This document shows, in pieces, positions 52,229 to 60,607 of a stretch of DNA of 64,000 nucleotides. Below the pieces are notes generated by a model. That model was not told where the DNA came from. It did not search any database and saw only the letters and a list, made by a program, of their open reading frames with translations. A program made the position numbers and the translations under genes. Where the stretch lies: positions 62,001-126,000 of the forward strand of contig NZ_FXXB01000004.1 of NCBI RefSeq assembly GCF_900184245.1. The letters run 5' to 3'. Source of the DNA: Brachybacterium massiliense (GTDB lineage Bacteria > Actinomycetota > Actinomycetes > Actinomycetales > Dermabacteraceae). How positions within the stretch are numbered: the first letter of the stretch is position 1; the number at the start of each line of letters is the position of its first letter.

Positions 52229-52594
52229 GTGCCTGCTCGTGAATGCTCCCGGACCGCCTGCTCCAGGCCGGCTGTCAGCTCGTTGACCTTCGTGTACGAG
52301 GACTCGACGGCGGTGCTGGGCCCGCTGTCCCGCCTGAGCGAGCCCCACGCCTACGACCTGTGCCGTGAGCACGCCACCCGGATGACCGCTCCGCGCGGCT
52401 GGGAGCTGCTTCGCGTGCCCGGCGGCGAGGAGGTCAGCGACGATCTGATCGCCCTCGCCGACGCGGTCCGTCCCCGCCGCGAGGGGTCCTCCTCTCCCGC
52501 CTCGCCGGGCTCTGCCGAAGCTCCCCGGCTCCCCTCCGAACGCGGCGCGGCGCCGTCCCGCCACCTGCACGTCATCAGGAGCACGAATGACTGA
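52229..52594 (+). CDS. DUF3499 family protein
   Basis: A 121-aa protein starting VPARECSRTACSRPAVSSL, the diagnostic CSRTAC start of DUF3499, with a further conserved cysteine in YDLCREHATRMTAPRGWELLR; the three cysteines and histidine suggest a small zinc site. The C-terminal ~35 residues are disordered. Function unknown. It is a conserved actinobacterial neighbour of phosphomannomutase; the manB ATG lies inside its end (eight-base overlap). The GTG start is supported by a -10 box seven bases upstream. Confidence 0.87.
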   Translation: MPARECSRTACSRPAVSSLTFVYEDSTAVLGPLSRLSEPHAYDLCREHATRMTAPRGWELLRVPGGEEVSDDLIALADAVRPRREGSSSPASPGSAEAPRLPSERGAAPSRHLHVIRSTND

Positions 52595-54326
52595 GACCCG
52601 CGACTCCCGGCCCGTCACCGCGTCGGGACGCCACGACCTGTCCGGCATCGTCAAGGCCAATGACGTGCGCGGCCTCGCCGGCGAGGAGCTCACCGTCGAG
52701 GTCGCCCGGGCGCTCGGAGCCGCCTTCGCGGACTTCCTCGAGGCCCCCGAGCTGATCGTCGCCCATGACATGCGACTGAGCTCCCCGGAGCTGTCCCGAG
52801 CCGTCATCGAGGGGGCCGTGCGCCGCGGCGCGATCGTCGCCGACGCGGGCCTCGCCTCGACCGATCAGCTCTATGCGGCCTCGGGCCTGCACCGCGCCGC
52901 CGGTGCCATGATCACCGCCTCCCACAACCCCGGCCCGGACAACGGGCTGAAGCTGTGCCTGCCCGGCGCGCGCCCGGTGGGCCGTGACTCCGGGCTCGAG
53001 GAGATCCGCCGCCGGGCAGAGGAGTACCTGGATGCGGGGGAGATCCCGGTCCACGGCGAAGGACGCTCCGAGGCGCTCGACACCCTGGAGGACTACGCCC
53101 GCACCCTCCACTCTCTGGTGCCCCTGCCCGAGGAGCGCGCCCTGCGCGTGGTGGTCGACGCGGCCTCCGCGATGGCCGGGCACACTGCCCCCGCGGTCCT
53201 GGGCGCGCTGCCGCAGATCGAGCTGATCCCGCTCCACTTCGAGCTCGACGGGACCTTCCCGCACCACCCGGCCGATCCGCTGCGCCTCGAGAACCTCCAC
53301 GATCTGCAGGAGGCGGTGGTCCGTGAGGGCGCCGATCTGGGACTCGCCTTCGACGGCGACGCGGACCGCTGCGTGGTCCTCGACGAGAAGGGCGTGCCGG
53401 TGCGGCCCTCGGCGATCACCGCACTGATCGCCGAGCGGGAGATCGGCCGTGCCCGCCAGGAGGGGCAGGAGCGGCCCGCTGTGGTCGTGAACCTGGTCTC
53501 CTCACGCCATGTCACCGAGACGGTGCGCGCCGCCGGCGGGGAGCCGGTGCGCTCGCCCGTGGGGCACTCCCGGATCAAGACCCTCATGGCCGATCATGAT
53601 GCGGTCTTCGGCGGGGAGCACTCCGCCCACTATTACTTCCGCGACTTCTTCTTCGCCGACTCCGGCATGCTCGCCGCGCTGCACGTGCTGGCCGCGCTCG
53701 GTGCGACCGACGCCCCGGCCTCCGCACTGGTCGCCGCGCACGATCCCTATCCCGCCAGCGGCGAGATCAACTTCCGCGTGGTCGACGCCGAGGCCTCCCG
53801 CGAGCGGGTGCGCAAGCATGTCGCCGCCCTGCCCGGCGCCGTCACGGACGACCTGGACGGGCTCACCGTCCAGCACTGGGACCAGGAGCTGCCCGCGGAG
53901 GACCGCTGGTGGTTCTCTCTGCGCTCGTCCCACACCGAGCCGCTGCTGCGGCTGAACGTCGAGGCGGAGCGGGAGACCACCATGATCCGGATCCGCGAGG
54001 AGATCCTTGCGCTCGTGCGCGAGGAGGACACGAGCGCCGTCGCGCCCGCACCCGCAGCGGCGTCGGCGGAGAGCGCCGCCTCGCTCTGGACGAGCGACGG
54101 CGAGGAGCAGAGCCGCGCCGATGCGCTGCCCGCAGGAGCCAGCGGCGCCGATGTGCCGCGCTGGGCGCGGGCGATCCTGCGCTGCCCGGACTGCGGCGGC
54201 ACACTGCGCGACGTCGACGCGGCGATGCAGTGCGAGAGCTGCCATCGGGTCCACCCCGTCGAGGGCGGGATCCCCGTACTGATCGCCGGCCGCCACGAGG
54301 CGCCCGGCGCCGGGCTCACGCGCTGA
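52587..54326 (+). CDS. manB: phosphomannomutase/phosphoglucomutase with C-terminal Trm112-like domain
   Basis: A 579-aa protein. Residues ~18-470 are an alpha-D-phosphohexomutase: phosphoserine loop TASHNP at 110-115 (S112), metal loop FDGDADR near 255-261, sugar loop GGEHSAHYYF and phosphate-binding SSHTEPLLRLNVE. It supplies mannose-1-phosphate for GDP-mannose, or glucose-1-phosphate. After a ~55-residue linker the last ~50 residues are a Trm112-like zinc domain (C533, C536, C549, C552; RCPDCGGTLRD, QCESCHRVHPVEGGIPVL). In many actinobacteria this domain is a separate gene behind manB, so this is a gene fusion. The end overlaps the convergent RDD gene by 11 bases. Confidence 0.93.
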   Translation: MTETRDSRPVTASGRHDLSGIVKANDVRGLAGEELTVEVARALGAAFADFLEAPELIVAHDMRLSSPELSRAVIEGAVRRGAIVADAGLASTDQLYAASGLHRAAGAMITASHNPGPDNGLKLCLPGARPVGRDSGLEEIRRRAEEYLDAGEIPVHGEGRSEALDTLEDYARTLHSLVPLPEERALRVVVDAASAMAGHTAPAVLGALPQIELIPLHFELDGTFPHHPADPLRLENLHDLQEAVVREGADLGLAFDGDADRCVVLDEKGVPVRPSAITALIAEREIGRARQEGQERPAVVVNLVSSRHVTETVRAAGGEPVRSPVGHSRIKTLMADHDAVFGGEHSAHYYFRDFFFADSGMLAALHVLAALGATDAPASALVAAHDPYPASGEINFRVVDAEASRERVRKHVAALPGAVTDDLDGLTVQHWDQELPAEDRWWFSLRSSHTEPLLRLNVEAERETTMIRIREEILALVREEDTSAVAPAPAAASAESAASLWTSDGEEQSRADALPAGASGADVPRWARAILRCPDCGGTLRDVDAAMQCESCHRVHPVEGGIPVLIAGRHEAPGAGLTR

Positions 54327-55164
54327 AGGGCACCGTGCGGACCTCCGCCGAGAGCTCCTGCTGACGCTCCTGGGCACGGCGCAGCCGTGACTCGTCGCGC
54401 CGTGAGCGCTCGGCGAGCACCGCGGTGAGGAACTGCTCCGGATCGGTGCCCGGCGGGGGAGCGGGAGCGACATGCGGCAGGGTGCGGCGCAGCAGGTCCC
54501 GCGACAGCTGGCGGCGCGACTCGGGATTGATCGTGCCGGCCCGGGGCAGGAACGAGCGGATGTCCTGCATCAGCGTGAGCGGGAGCCGGCCCACGTCCGC
54601 ACCGCGCACCCAGTCCTGCAGCGCCTCGGGCACCGCGGCACGCTGAGGGGTCAGATCGCGCATCCGCTCCTGGACCACCATGGTCCCGGCCAGCAGGTCT
54701 CCCACCCGGCGGGATTTTCGGTCGATGACCGAACAGGTCAGCGCGATCGCCCCGGAGGTGGACCAGATCTCGAGCATCGCCATCACGGCGCGCAGCAGGC
54801 TCTGGCGCACGTGCACGGGACCGCCGTCGTCGCGCACCACGCGCGTGCCCATCACGAGCCGTCCCACCGACCGGCCGCGCAGCAGCAGCTCGCACAGCAC
54901 CGGATAGCCGACGTACGCGGTGACGGAGGCGACCAGGACGCCGGCCACGACCAGGCCGTCGTCGAGATCGGCCCATTCCGCGGTCCAGGCCATCGCGATG
55001 CTCCCGCCCACCAGGAGCACGAGCTGGATCACCCCGTCGATCACCGCCGAGAGCATGCGGGTGGCGAAGGAGGCGGTGCGCAGATCCAGCAGCACCGCAT
55101 CCCCGGTGATGAGCGCGTCGCGCTCGGCGGAGGGTGCCTGCGCCGGCGAGAGCGTGGATGTCAT
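54316..55164 (-). CDS. RDD family membrane protein
   Basis: A 282-aa protein. The RDD domain spans ~25-165: ATRMLSAVIDGVIQLVLLVGG with the conserved R and D, a second helix (VVAGVLVASVTAYVGYPVL) with GRSVGRLVMGTRVV, and a third with CSVIDRKSRRVGDLLAGTMVV. The remaining ~115 residues are a charged cytoplasmic tail with a coiled-coil-like end (RRDESRLRRAQERQQEL). RDD proteins are poorly characterised and may be transporters. Divergent from the SpoIIM gene, a pairing often seen near the MoxR/DUF58 cluster. Confidence 0.88.
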   Translation of the reverse strand: MTSTLSPAQAPSAERDALITGDAVLLDLRTASFATRMLSAVIDGVIQLVLLVGGSIAMAWTAEWADLDDGLVVAGVLVASVTAYVGYPVLCELLLRGRSVGRLVMGTRVVRDDGGPVHVRQSLLRAVMAMLEIWSTSGAIALTCSVIDRKSRRVGDLLAGTMVVQERMRDLTPQRAAVPEALQDWVRGADVGRLPLTLMQDIRSFLPRAGTINPESRRQLSRDLLRRTLPHVAPAPPPGTDPEQFLTAVLAERSRRDESRLRRAQERQQELSAEVRTVPFSA

Positions 55165-55268
55165 GCCCCCATCCTTACATCGGCGCCGCGCGAGGGTCAG
55201 CACCGACCGTCGGCTTCCGACGCGCTGGCCTCCGACTTTCGTCGGCGGTCCTGCTGCGGCCGGGACTC

Positions 55269-55274
55269 TAGTCT
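55269..55274 (+). promoter_or_regulatory. -10 box TAGTCT, leaderless-type
   Basis: TAGTCT ends six bases before GTG 55281; the GGAGGC between them cannot act as a ribosome site if transcription starts at the GTG. Confidence 0.5.
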
Positions 55275-55280
55275 GGAGGC

Positions 55281-56276
55281 GTGGACACCGACGCCTTCAT
55301 CGCCGTGCACCGGCCCCGCTGGGACCGTCTCCAGGAGCTGACCCGGAGCCGGGAGCTCGACGCGTCCGGCATCGACGAGCTGCTCGCCCTGTATCAGGAG
55401 ACGTCGACGCATCTGTCCACCATCCGCTCCACCAACCCGGACCCGGTGCTGATCTCGCGGCTGTCGCTGCTGGTGCATCGTGCCCGGCTGCGCATCACCG
55501 GGGCGCGCACCTCGCTGTGGAAACACGCCCGCACCTTCTTCTGGGAGGACCTGCCGGCCGCGCTGTTCGACGCCCGCTGGACGGTGGCGCTGGCCGCCGG
55601 GATCTTCCTGCTCTCGAGCATCGTGACCGGGCTCTACTTCGGCTTCGATGCGACGGCGCGGGAACTGCTGGTGCCCGAGGCCCAGCAGCGCACGCTCGCC
55701 CAGCGCGACTTCGTCAGCTACTACTTCCAGGGCGAGGCCTCGGGCTTCGCCGCCCGCGTATGGACCAACAACGCCTGGATCACCGTGCAGGCGGTGGTCT
55801 TCGGGGTCACCGGCTTCTGGCCGGTGGTGATGCTGGTCCAGAACGGGCTGAACATCGGCCTCTCGGCCGGGGTGATGGGCGCCTACGGCGGGCTGGACAC
55901 GTTCTTCGTCTTCATCCTTCCGCACGGCCTGCTCGAGATCACGGCCGTCCTGGTGGGGGCGGGGGCCGGGCTGCGCACCTTCTGGGCGTGGGTGCGCCCG
56001 GGCCCGGTGCCGCGCCTGTGGGCGCTCTCCCGCGCGGCCCGCGCCCTGGTCACCGTGGCGATCGGCCTGGTGCCGGTGCTCCTGGTGGCCGGCTTCATCG
56101 AGGCCTTCGTGACGCCGAGCTCTCTGCCCCCGGCAGTGCGGATCGCGATCGGTGCGGCCGCGTGGCTCGCCTTCATGGTGTTCATGCTGGGCCGGGGTCG
56201 CCAGGTGCGCCGCGCAGGGGTCACCGGCGACCTCTCCGAGGAGCTGGTCGGCGCGAAGGTCGCCACGGCCGGCTGA
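55281..56276 (+). CDS. SpoIIM-family (stage II sporulation protein M-like) membrane protein
   Basis: A 331-aa protein with an N-terminal cytoplasmic helical domain (DAFIAVHRPRWDRLQELTRS, YQETSTHLSTIRS) and about five transmembrane helices. FRVFWTNNAWI-like VWTNNAWITVQAVVFGVTG and FVFILPHGLLEITAVLVGAGAG are the hallmark DUF95/SpoIIM blocks. In non-sporulating actinobacteria it accompanies RDD, DUF58 and MoxR genes and has no known role. GTG start with a leaderless-type promoter. Nothing in the sequence implies sporulation. Confidence 0.9.
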   Translation: MDTDAFIAVHRPRWDRLQELTRSRELDASGIDELLALYQETSTHLSTIRSTNPDPVLISRLSLLVHRARLRITGARTSLWKHARTFFWEDLPAALFDARWTVALAAGIFLLSSIVTGLYFGFDATARELLVPEAQQRTLAQRDFVSYYFQGEASGFAARVWTNNAWITVQAVVFGVTGFWPVVMLVQNGLNIGLSAGVMGAYGGLDTFFVFILPHGLLEITAVLVGAGAGLRTFWAWVRPGPVPRLWALSRAARALVTVAIGLVPVLLVAGFIEAFVTPSSLPPAVRIAIGAAAWLAFMVFMLGRGRQVRRAGVTGDLSEELVGAKVATAG

Positions 56277-56607
56277 GGCCGGGGCACTGCTGAGCGCCGA
56301 GTGCTGAGTGCTGAGTGCTGAGCACCCCGCAGCCGGCACCCGGTGCCTGGCATCTCGCATCCCTGACCATCGCTCCCTGACCATGGCTCGTGTGCTCCGG
56401 GCGAGATCGGCGCTGCACGGTCGATCACGGGATGGTCGATCACGAGCGCCACGGCGAGGAGTATGCCGATATCTCCGCAGTCATCGCTCCTGCGCCGGTA
56501 CCCGACCATGAGGCACGGGCCTGCATTCGCCGTCGGCGGGAATGGGGCCGAAGGTGACCGCGTGCTGATCCGCGTTGCTGCACGTGCCGATCCGCGATAC
56601 TGGATGC
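56277..56607. other. repeat-rich intergenic region
   Basis: 331 bases without a supported gene. It contains three tandem GTGCTGA units near 56300, a doubled CCCTGACCATSGCT near 56365-56390, a doubled GGTCGATCACG near 56420-56445 and the first copy of the 65-bp palindromic repeat. GATACT at 56596-56601 is six bases before GTG 56608, so the phosphotransferase-like gene probably has a leaderless promoter here. Confidence 0.6.
56446..56510 (+). repeat. 65-bp imperfect-palindrome repeat, copy 1
   Basis: Matches 58143-58207 at about 60 of 65 positions in the same orientation. The core is an imperfect palindrome centred on GATATC with arms containing GCGC, GCGA and their complements. It lies upstream of the phosphotransferase-like gene. 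Confidence 0.85.
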
Positions 56608-57462
56608 GTGTCGAACACGCTCGAGGGGCTCCCGCCGGATGTTCTGCCGGAGCTGCGGCGGCGCCTGCCGGAGCTGCCCTGGGATCACGTGCGCGAGACC
56701 CATGGCGCCTTCCATCACGTGCTGCTGCTCCCGCCGAGCGCAGCGCTTCGGGTGCGCACGGGTACAGGACACGAGGCCGCGATCCGACGGGAGCATGACA
56801 CGGCGGCAGCACTGTCAGCCGCCGACCTCCCGGTGGCGCGACCGCTCCTGGACCCGGTGCACGCCGCGGAGTGGTCGGTCATGGTGGCGGAGCTCGTGGA
56901 CGGGCACTCGCGCGAGCCGAGGACCTGGTCGGAGGATCGCATCGGCGTCCTTGCCCTGCTGGAGTCCTGGACCCCGGCCGCGACTGAGCATCCGGAGCTC
57001 GCCGTCTCCCTCCCCTCGGCGCGTGCCTGGTGCGGCGGTGACTTGTGGCCGATGCTGGTCGAGGAGATGACCGCGGCGGATCCCGAGGTGCAGGAGGGGG
57101 CGCGGGCTCGGATGGACACCGTCCTCGAGCTCGAGGCGTCCGCAGAGGGTTATGCGGTCCACGGTGACCTCGGGATGCACAACATCCTGTGGAAGAGAGA
57201 CGGATCGGCCGTGCTGATCGACACCGATCACGCGGCGTGGGCGGATCGCGCGATCGACATCGCGCCCCTGCTCAGCGCCTACGGCCGCGACGCTCTGGCC
57301 GCGGATCTTCCCGGGGAGGTCCTCGATCGGGCGGTCGCGCACCGACGCGTGCTCTCGCTGCAGGTGGCTGCAGCTGCCGAGCTCCGCGGGGACGGGAAGC
57401 TGCGCGACCACGCCCTGGCCAACTTCGCTCTGAGGATTCGCAGCGGGGACCCGCAGTGGTGA
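56608..57462 (+). CDS. aminoglycoside phosphotransferase (APH)-fold protein
   Basis: A 284-aa kinase-like protein. The Brenner catalytic motif AVHGDLGMHNILW lies near 184-196, followed by VLIDTDHAAWADRAIDIAPL in place of the DFG region, and an N-lobe with FHHVLLLPPSAALRVRTG and EHDTAAALSAADLPVARPLL. The substrate is not deducible; APH-fold proteins phosphorylate antibiotics, sugars, choline or other small molecules. GTG 56608 is preferred since it follows a GATACT -10 box by six bases. It overlaps the methyltransferase gene by four bases, and the pair is bracketed by 65-bp repeats. Confidence 0.82.
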   Translation: MSNTLEGLPPDVLPELRRRLPELPWDHVRETHGAFHHVLLLPPSAALRVRTGTGHEAAIRREHDTAAALSAADLPVARPLLDPVHAAEWSVMVAELVDGHSREPRTWSEDRIGVLALLESWTPAATEHPELAVSLPSARAWCGGDLWPMLVEEMTAADPEVQEGARARMDTVLELEASAEGYAVHGDLGMHNILWKRDGSAVLIDTDHAAWADRAIDIAPLLSAYGRDALAADLPGEVLDRAVAHRRVLSLQVAAAAELRGDGKLRDHALANFALRIRSGDPQW

Positions 57463-58121
57463 GCGCGCGGGACGAACGGATGGGCGAGATGCCGCGTCGC
57501 AGCCCCGAGCGGGACTTCTCCGGATACAACGCCGCGCAGGCGGAGCGACCGGTGCGCCCACTCGCCCGAGCTGCGGTCTCGCTGGCGCTCGCAGGACCCC
57601 GCGCCGCCGGGCAGGTACCCGGTGCTCTCGCGGCCCTGGCCCCGCGGGTCGCAGTCGAGCTCGGCAGCGGAGCCGGGGTGGAGGCACGGTTCCTCGCCGA
57701 GAACGGCTTCGAGGTGCACAGCTATGACGCCGATCCCAGCGTCGCCGATGCCTACGCCGAGCTCGCGCGCAGTCTGCCGATCAGCCATACGACGGCGGAC
57801 CTCGCACAGATCGAGACGTTCCCGGCAGCGGATCTCGTGCTGTCCTGTGCCACGCTGCCCTTCGTGCGACGGGACGAGTTCCCGGCGCTCTGGCGCAGGA
57901 TCCTGGACTCGCTGCGCCTGGGCGGGATCCTGGCCGTGGACCTCTTCGGTGACCGTGACGACTGGGCCAGCACAGACGGCACCTTCCTCTCCCGGGACGA
58001 GGTGGAGCAGCTGCTGCGCGGAACCGACGTGCTCGAGCTGGTCGAGGAGGAGCGGGAGGGCCGGTCCTTCAGCGGGCCCAAGCACTGGCACACCTACCGG
58101 GTCCTCGCTCGGCGCACGTGA
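57459..58121 (+). CDS. class I SAM-dependent methyltransferase
   Basis: A 220-aa protein. SAM-binding motif I is VELGSGAGVEARFLAENG, with VHSYDADPSVADAYAE as motif II, ADLVLSCATLPFV as motif III/IV and LRLGGILAVDLFG as the next strand. The ~50-residue N-terminal part with FSGYNAAQAERPVRPLA has no clear match. The acceptor is unknown. The GTG overlaps the upstream phosphotransferase-like stop (GTGA), so both probably act on related small molecules. The second 65-bp repeat begins 22 bases after the stop and may act as terminator. Confidence 0.85.
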   Translation: MSARDERMGEMPRRSPERDFSGYNAAQAERPVRPLARAAVSLALAGPRAAGQVPGALAALAPRVAVELGSGAGVEARFLAENGFEVHSYDADPSVADAYAELARSLPISHTTADLAQIETFPAADLVLSCATLPFVRRDEFPALWRRILDSLRLGGILAVDLFGDRDDWASTDGTFLSRDEVEQLLRGTDVLELVEEEREGRSFSGPKHWHTYRVLARRT

Positions 58122-58142
58122 GGTGCGGCGTGGTCGGGACTG

Positions 58143-58207
58143 GCGCCACAGCGAGGAGTATGCCGATATCTCCGCAGTCATCGCTCCTGCGCCACCTCCC
58201 GACCATG
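58143..58207 (+). repeat. 65-bp imperfect-palindrome repeat, copy 2
   Basis: Direct repeat of 56446-56510. This copy begins GCGCCACAGCGAGGAG and ends CCCGACCATG; the last four variable bases before that end differ between copies. It can fold into a long imperfect hairpin behind the methyltransferase gene. Confidence 0.85.
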
Positions 58208-58268
58208 CCCCAGCATCCCGAGCCCCGAGCCCAGGCACGGCCAGCCCCGAGCACGGGCAGCGGTGGGC

Positions 58269-59567
58269 TCAGAGCCTCCCGGCGGCCTTGAGGGCGAGGT
58301 AGGCGTCTGCGAGGGCCTGCGGCGCCCGCTCCGGCGGGGCGTCCACGACGTGCGCGCCCACCCGCTCGAGGGCGTGAGCCACCCCGGCCTTCTCGGAGCG
58401 GGCCTGCTCCGCCGCCGCGGCCTGGTAGACCGCCTCGGTATCGCCGCGCCCGGCGGCGAGCTGCTCGAGCGCCGGATCGGCCACCGAGGCCACCACGAGG
58501 GGATGATCCTTGGCGAGCCGGGCCGCGATGGGCAGCAGCCCGGTGTGGACCACGGGGGCCTCGACCGGGGTGAGCAGCACCACCAGCGCACCGCGACGGG
58601 CGCGCTGGGCGATCGTGGCCGCCGCCAGCTCCCAGTCGGTCTCCACCAGCGCCGGCTCGATCGCCGCGGTGGCGGTGACCATGTCGTGGAGCACCTTGGT
58701 GCGGGTCGAGCCGATCACCGAGAGATGGGGGATGCGGTCCACGCAGATCAGGTCCACCCGGTCCCCGGCCTGACCGGCGAGGGCGGTCAGCAGCAGCGCG
58801 GCGTCGAAGGCCGTGTCCAACCGGGTGGAGTCCCCGAGCCGGCCTGCGGAGGTGCGGGAGGTGTCCACCACGATCAGCACGTGGCGGTCGCGCTCGGGGC
58901 GCCAGGTGCGCACCACCACGCTGCGGCGCCGGGCCGTGGCGCGCCAGTCGATCGAGCGCACGTCATCGCCGTCCACGAAGTCGCGCAGGGAGTCGAACTC
59001 GGTGCCCTGGCCGCGCTGATGGATCGCCGCGAGGCCCTCGATCTCCCGCAGCCGCTGCACCCGCGAGGGCAGGTGACGTCGCGCGCCGAAGGGGTGCAGG
59101 GCCAGGAGCCGCCCGGGAGCGTCGACCTCGGTGGTGCGCCGGGCCAGACCCAGCGGGCCCAGCGAGCTGACCAGCAGGGCCCGAGAGCTGTGCTCGCCGC
59201 GGCGGGTCGGGGTGAAGGACTGCGCGATCGCCCGGCGCTCCTGCGCGGGCACCTCGATCCGGGCGCGCTGCTCGGCGAGACCCGCGGTGGGGTTCCAGGC
59301 GTCCCGCACCGCGAGCGAGGCGCCGCGCGAGGTCGGGTTGGTCAGCAGCAGCCTGCCGCCGACGGTGCTGCCGAGCCGTACCTGCGTCGGAGCCTCGCGG
59401 CGCACCCGGAGGCGTCGCGGGTCGGTGGCCCGCAGCGCGTCGGCGAGGATCACCAGCGCCCACAGCGTCACCAGGATCAGCAGCACCCACCAGTGGGGCC
59501 ACAGCACGATCACGGGCAGCGCGATCAGCGCGACCAGGGCCGCGCGCGGGGTCAGGGAGATCCTCAT
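58269..59567 (-). CDS. DUF58 domain protein with MIDAS-type vWA motif
   Basis: A 432-aa protein with two N-terminal transmembrane helices (ALVALIALPVIVLW, WVLLILVTLWALVILAD), a beta domain and the DUF58 signature GTEFDSLRDFVDGDD then VRSIDWRATARR near 188-213. Next comes IVVDTSRTS at 232-240, a DxSxS metal-site motif of a von Willebrand A-like domain. DUF58 proteins partner with MoxR ATPases, whose gene lies 11 bases upstream in the operon. Probably an envelope-associated maturation system; substrate unknown. Confidence 0.92.
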   Translation of the reverse strand: MRISLTPRAALVALIALPVIVLWPHWWVLLILVTLWALVILADALRATDPRRLRVRREAPTQVRLGSTVGGRLLLTNPTSRGASLAVRDAWNPTAGLAEQRARIEVPAQERRAIAQSFTPTRRGEHSSRALLVSSLGPLGLARRTTEVDAPGRLLALHPFGARRHLPSRVQRLREIEGLAAIHQRGQGTEFDSLRDFVDGDDVRSIDWRATARRRSVVVRTWRPERDRHVLIVVDTSRTSAGRLGDSTRLDTAFDAALLLTALAGQAGDRVDLICVDRIPHLSVIGSTRTKVLHDMVTATAAIEPALVETDWELAAATIAQRARRGALVVLLTPVEAPVVHTGLLPIAARLAKDHPLVVASVADPALEQLAAGRGDTEAVYQAAAAEQARSEKAGVAHALERVGAHVVDAPPERAPQALADAYLALKAAGRL

Positions 59568-59578
59568 CGAAGCGAGCC

Positions 59579-60607
59579 TCAGCGGGGGACCGGGACCGAG
59601 GCGAGGGTGGCGGCGAGGACCGCCTCGACCTGTGTGCCCTCGAGCTCGGCCTCGGTGGTCAGCCGCACTCTGTGGGAGAGGGTGGAGGGGGCCATGGTCT
59701 TGACGTCGTCGGGGGTGATGAAGTCTCGTCCCGAGAGGTACGCCCAGGCGCGCGAGGTGCGCAGCAGCGCGATCGCGCCGCGCGGGGAGACCCCGAGGGC
59801 CAGGCTCGGGGAGCGGCGCGTCGCCCGGCACACGTCGACGATGTACTGCACGACGGGGTCCTCGGCCTTCACCGCGGAGACGTCCTGCTGGGCGCGGTGC
59901 AGGGAGGGGATGTCGACCACGGCGCGCAGCCCCGTGGCGGCGAGATCGGTGGTGTCGAACCCGTCGGCGTGGCGGCGCAGCACGTCCACCTCGACCTCCC
60001 GCTCCGGAAGCGGCATCACGGCCTTGAGCAGGAAGCGGTCCAGCTGCGCCTCGGGCAGAGTGTAGGTGCCGTCGAACTCGATCGGGTTCTGTGTGGCGAC
60101 GACCAGGAACGGGTCCGGCAGCGGGCGGCTCGCGCCGTCGACGCTGACCTGCCGCTCCTCCATCGCCTCCAGCAGCGCGGACTGCGTCTTCGGGGGAGTG
60201 CGGTTGATCTCGTCGGCCAGCAGGAGATTGGTGAACACCGGTCCCTCGCGGAAGACGAGGTCGCTGCTGGCGTTGTCGTAGACGAGGGAGCCGGTGATGT
60301 CGCCGGGCATCATGTCCGGGGTGAACTGCACGCGGCGCATGCGCACGTCGAGCGCCGCGGCCAGGGAGCGCACCAGCAGCGTCTTGGCGACGCCGGGCAC
60401 GCCCTCGAGCAGCACGTGGCCGCGGCAGAGCAGGGCGACGACGAGGCTGGTCACGGCGGCGTCCTGGCCCACCACGCCCTTGTGGATCTCGGTGGAGAGC
60501 TGCTGGAGCTGGGCGCGGGTGTCGAGGTCGACGTCCGGCCCGTCGGCCGATGCAGCATCGCCCTGCGGTGCGGGGTGCGCGGCGGCATCCGGGGTGGTGT
60601 CGGTCAT
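59579..60607 (-). CDS. MoxR-family AAA+ ATPase
   Basis: A 342-aa ATPase. Walker A GVPGVAKT at 69-76, Walker B LLLADEINR at 128-136, sensor VATQNP, and the family-typical LPEAQLDRFLLK arginine-finger region. A disordered acidic/alanine-rich N-terminus of ~30 residues precedes the fold. MoxR proteins remodel or activate vWA partner proteins, here the DUF58 product encoded just downstream. The ATG overlaps the DUF4350 stop by four bases, so the whole cluster is one coupled operon. Confidence 0.95.
   Translation of the reverse strand: MTDTTPDAAAHPAPQGDAASADGPDVDLDTRAQLQQLSTEIHKGVVGQDAAVTSLVVALLCRGHVLLEGVPGVAKTLLVRSLAAALDVRMRRVQFTPDMMPGDITGSLVYDNASSDLVFREGPVFTNLLLADEINRTPPKTQSALLEAMEERQVSVDGASRPLPDPFLVVATQNPIEFDGTYTLPEAQLDRFLLKAVMPLPEREVEVDVLRRHADGFDTTDLAATGLRAVVDIPSLHRAQQDVSAVKAEDPVVQYIVDVCRATRRSPSLALGVSPRGAIALLRTSRAWAYLSGRDFITPDDVKTMAPSTLSHRVRLTTEAELEGTQVEAVLAATLASVPVPR

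Noticed and set aside
55281..56276. SpoIIM-like gene as evidence for sporulation
   Set aside because: The family is widespread in non-sporulating actinobacteria next to RDD/DUF58/MoxR genes, and no other sporulation gene is present.
56295..56325. Tandem GTGCTGA units as a CRISPR-like array
   Set aside because: Units are seven bases and contiguous with no spacers, and there are no cas genes in the window.
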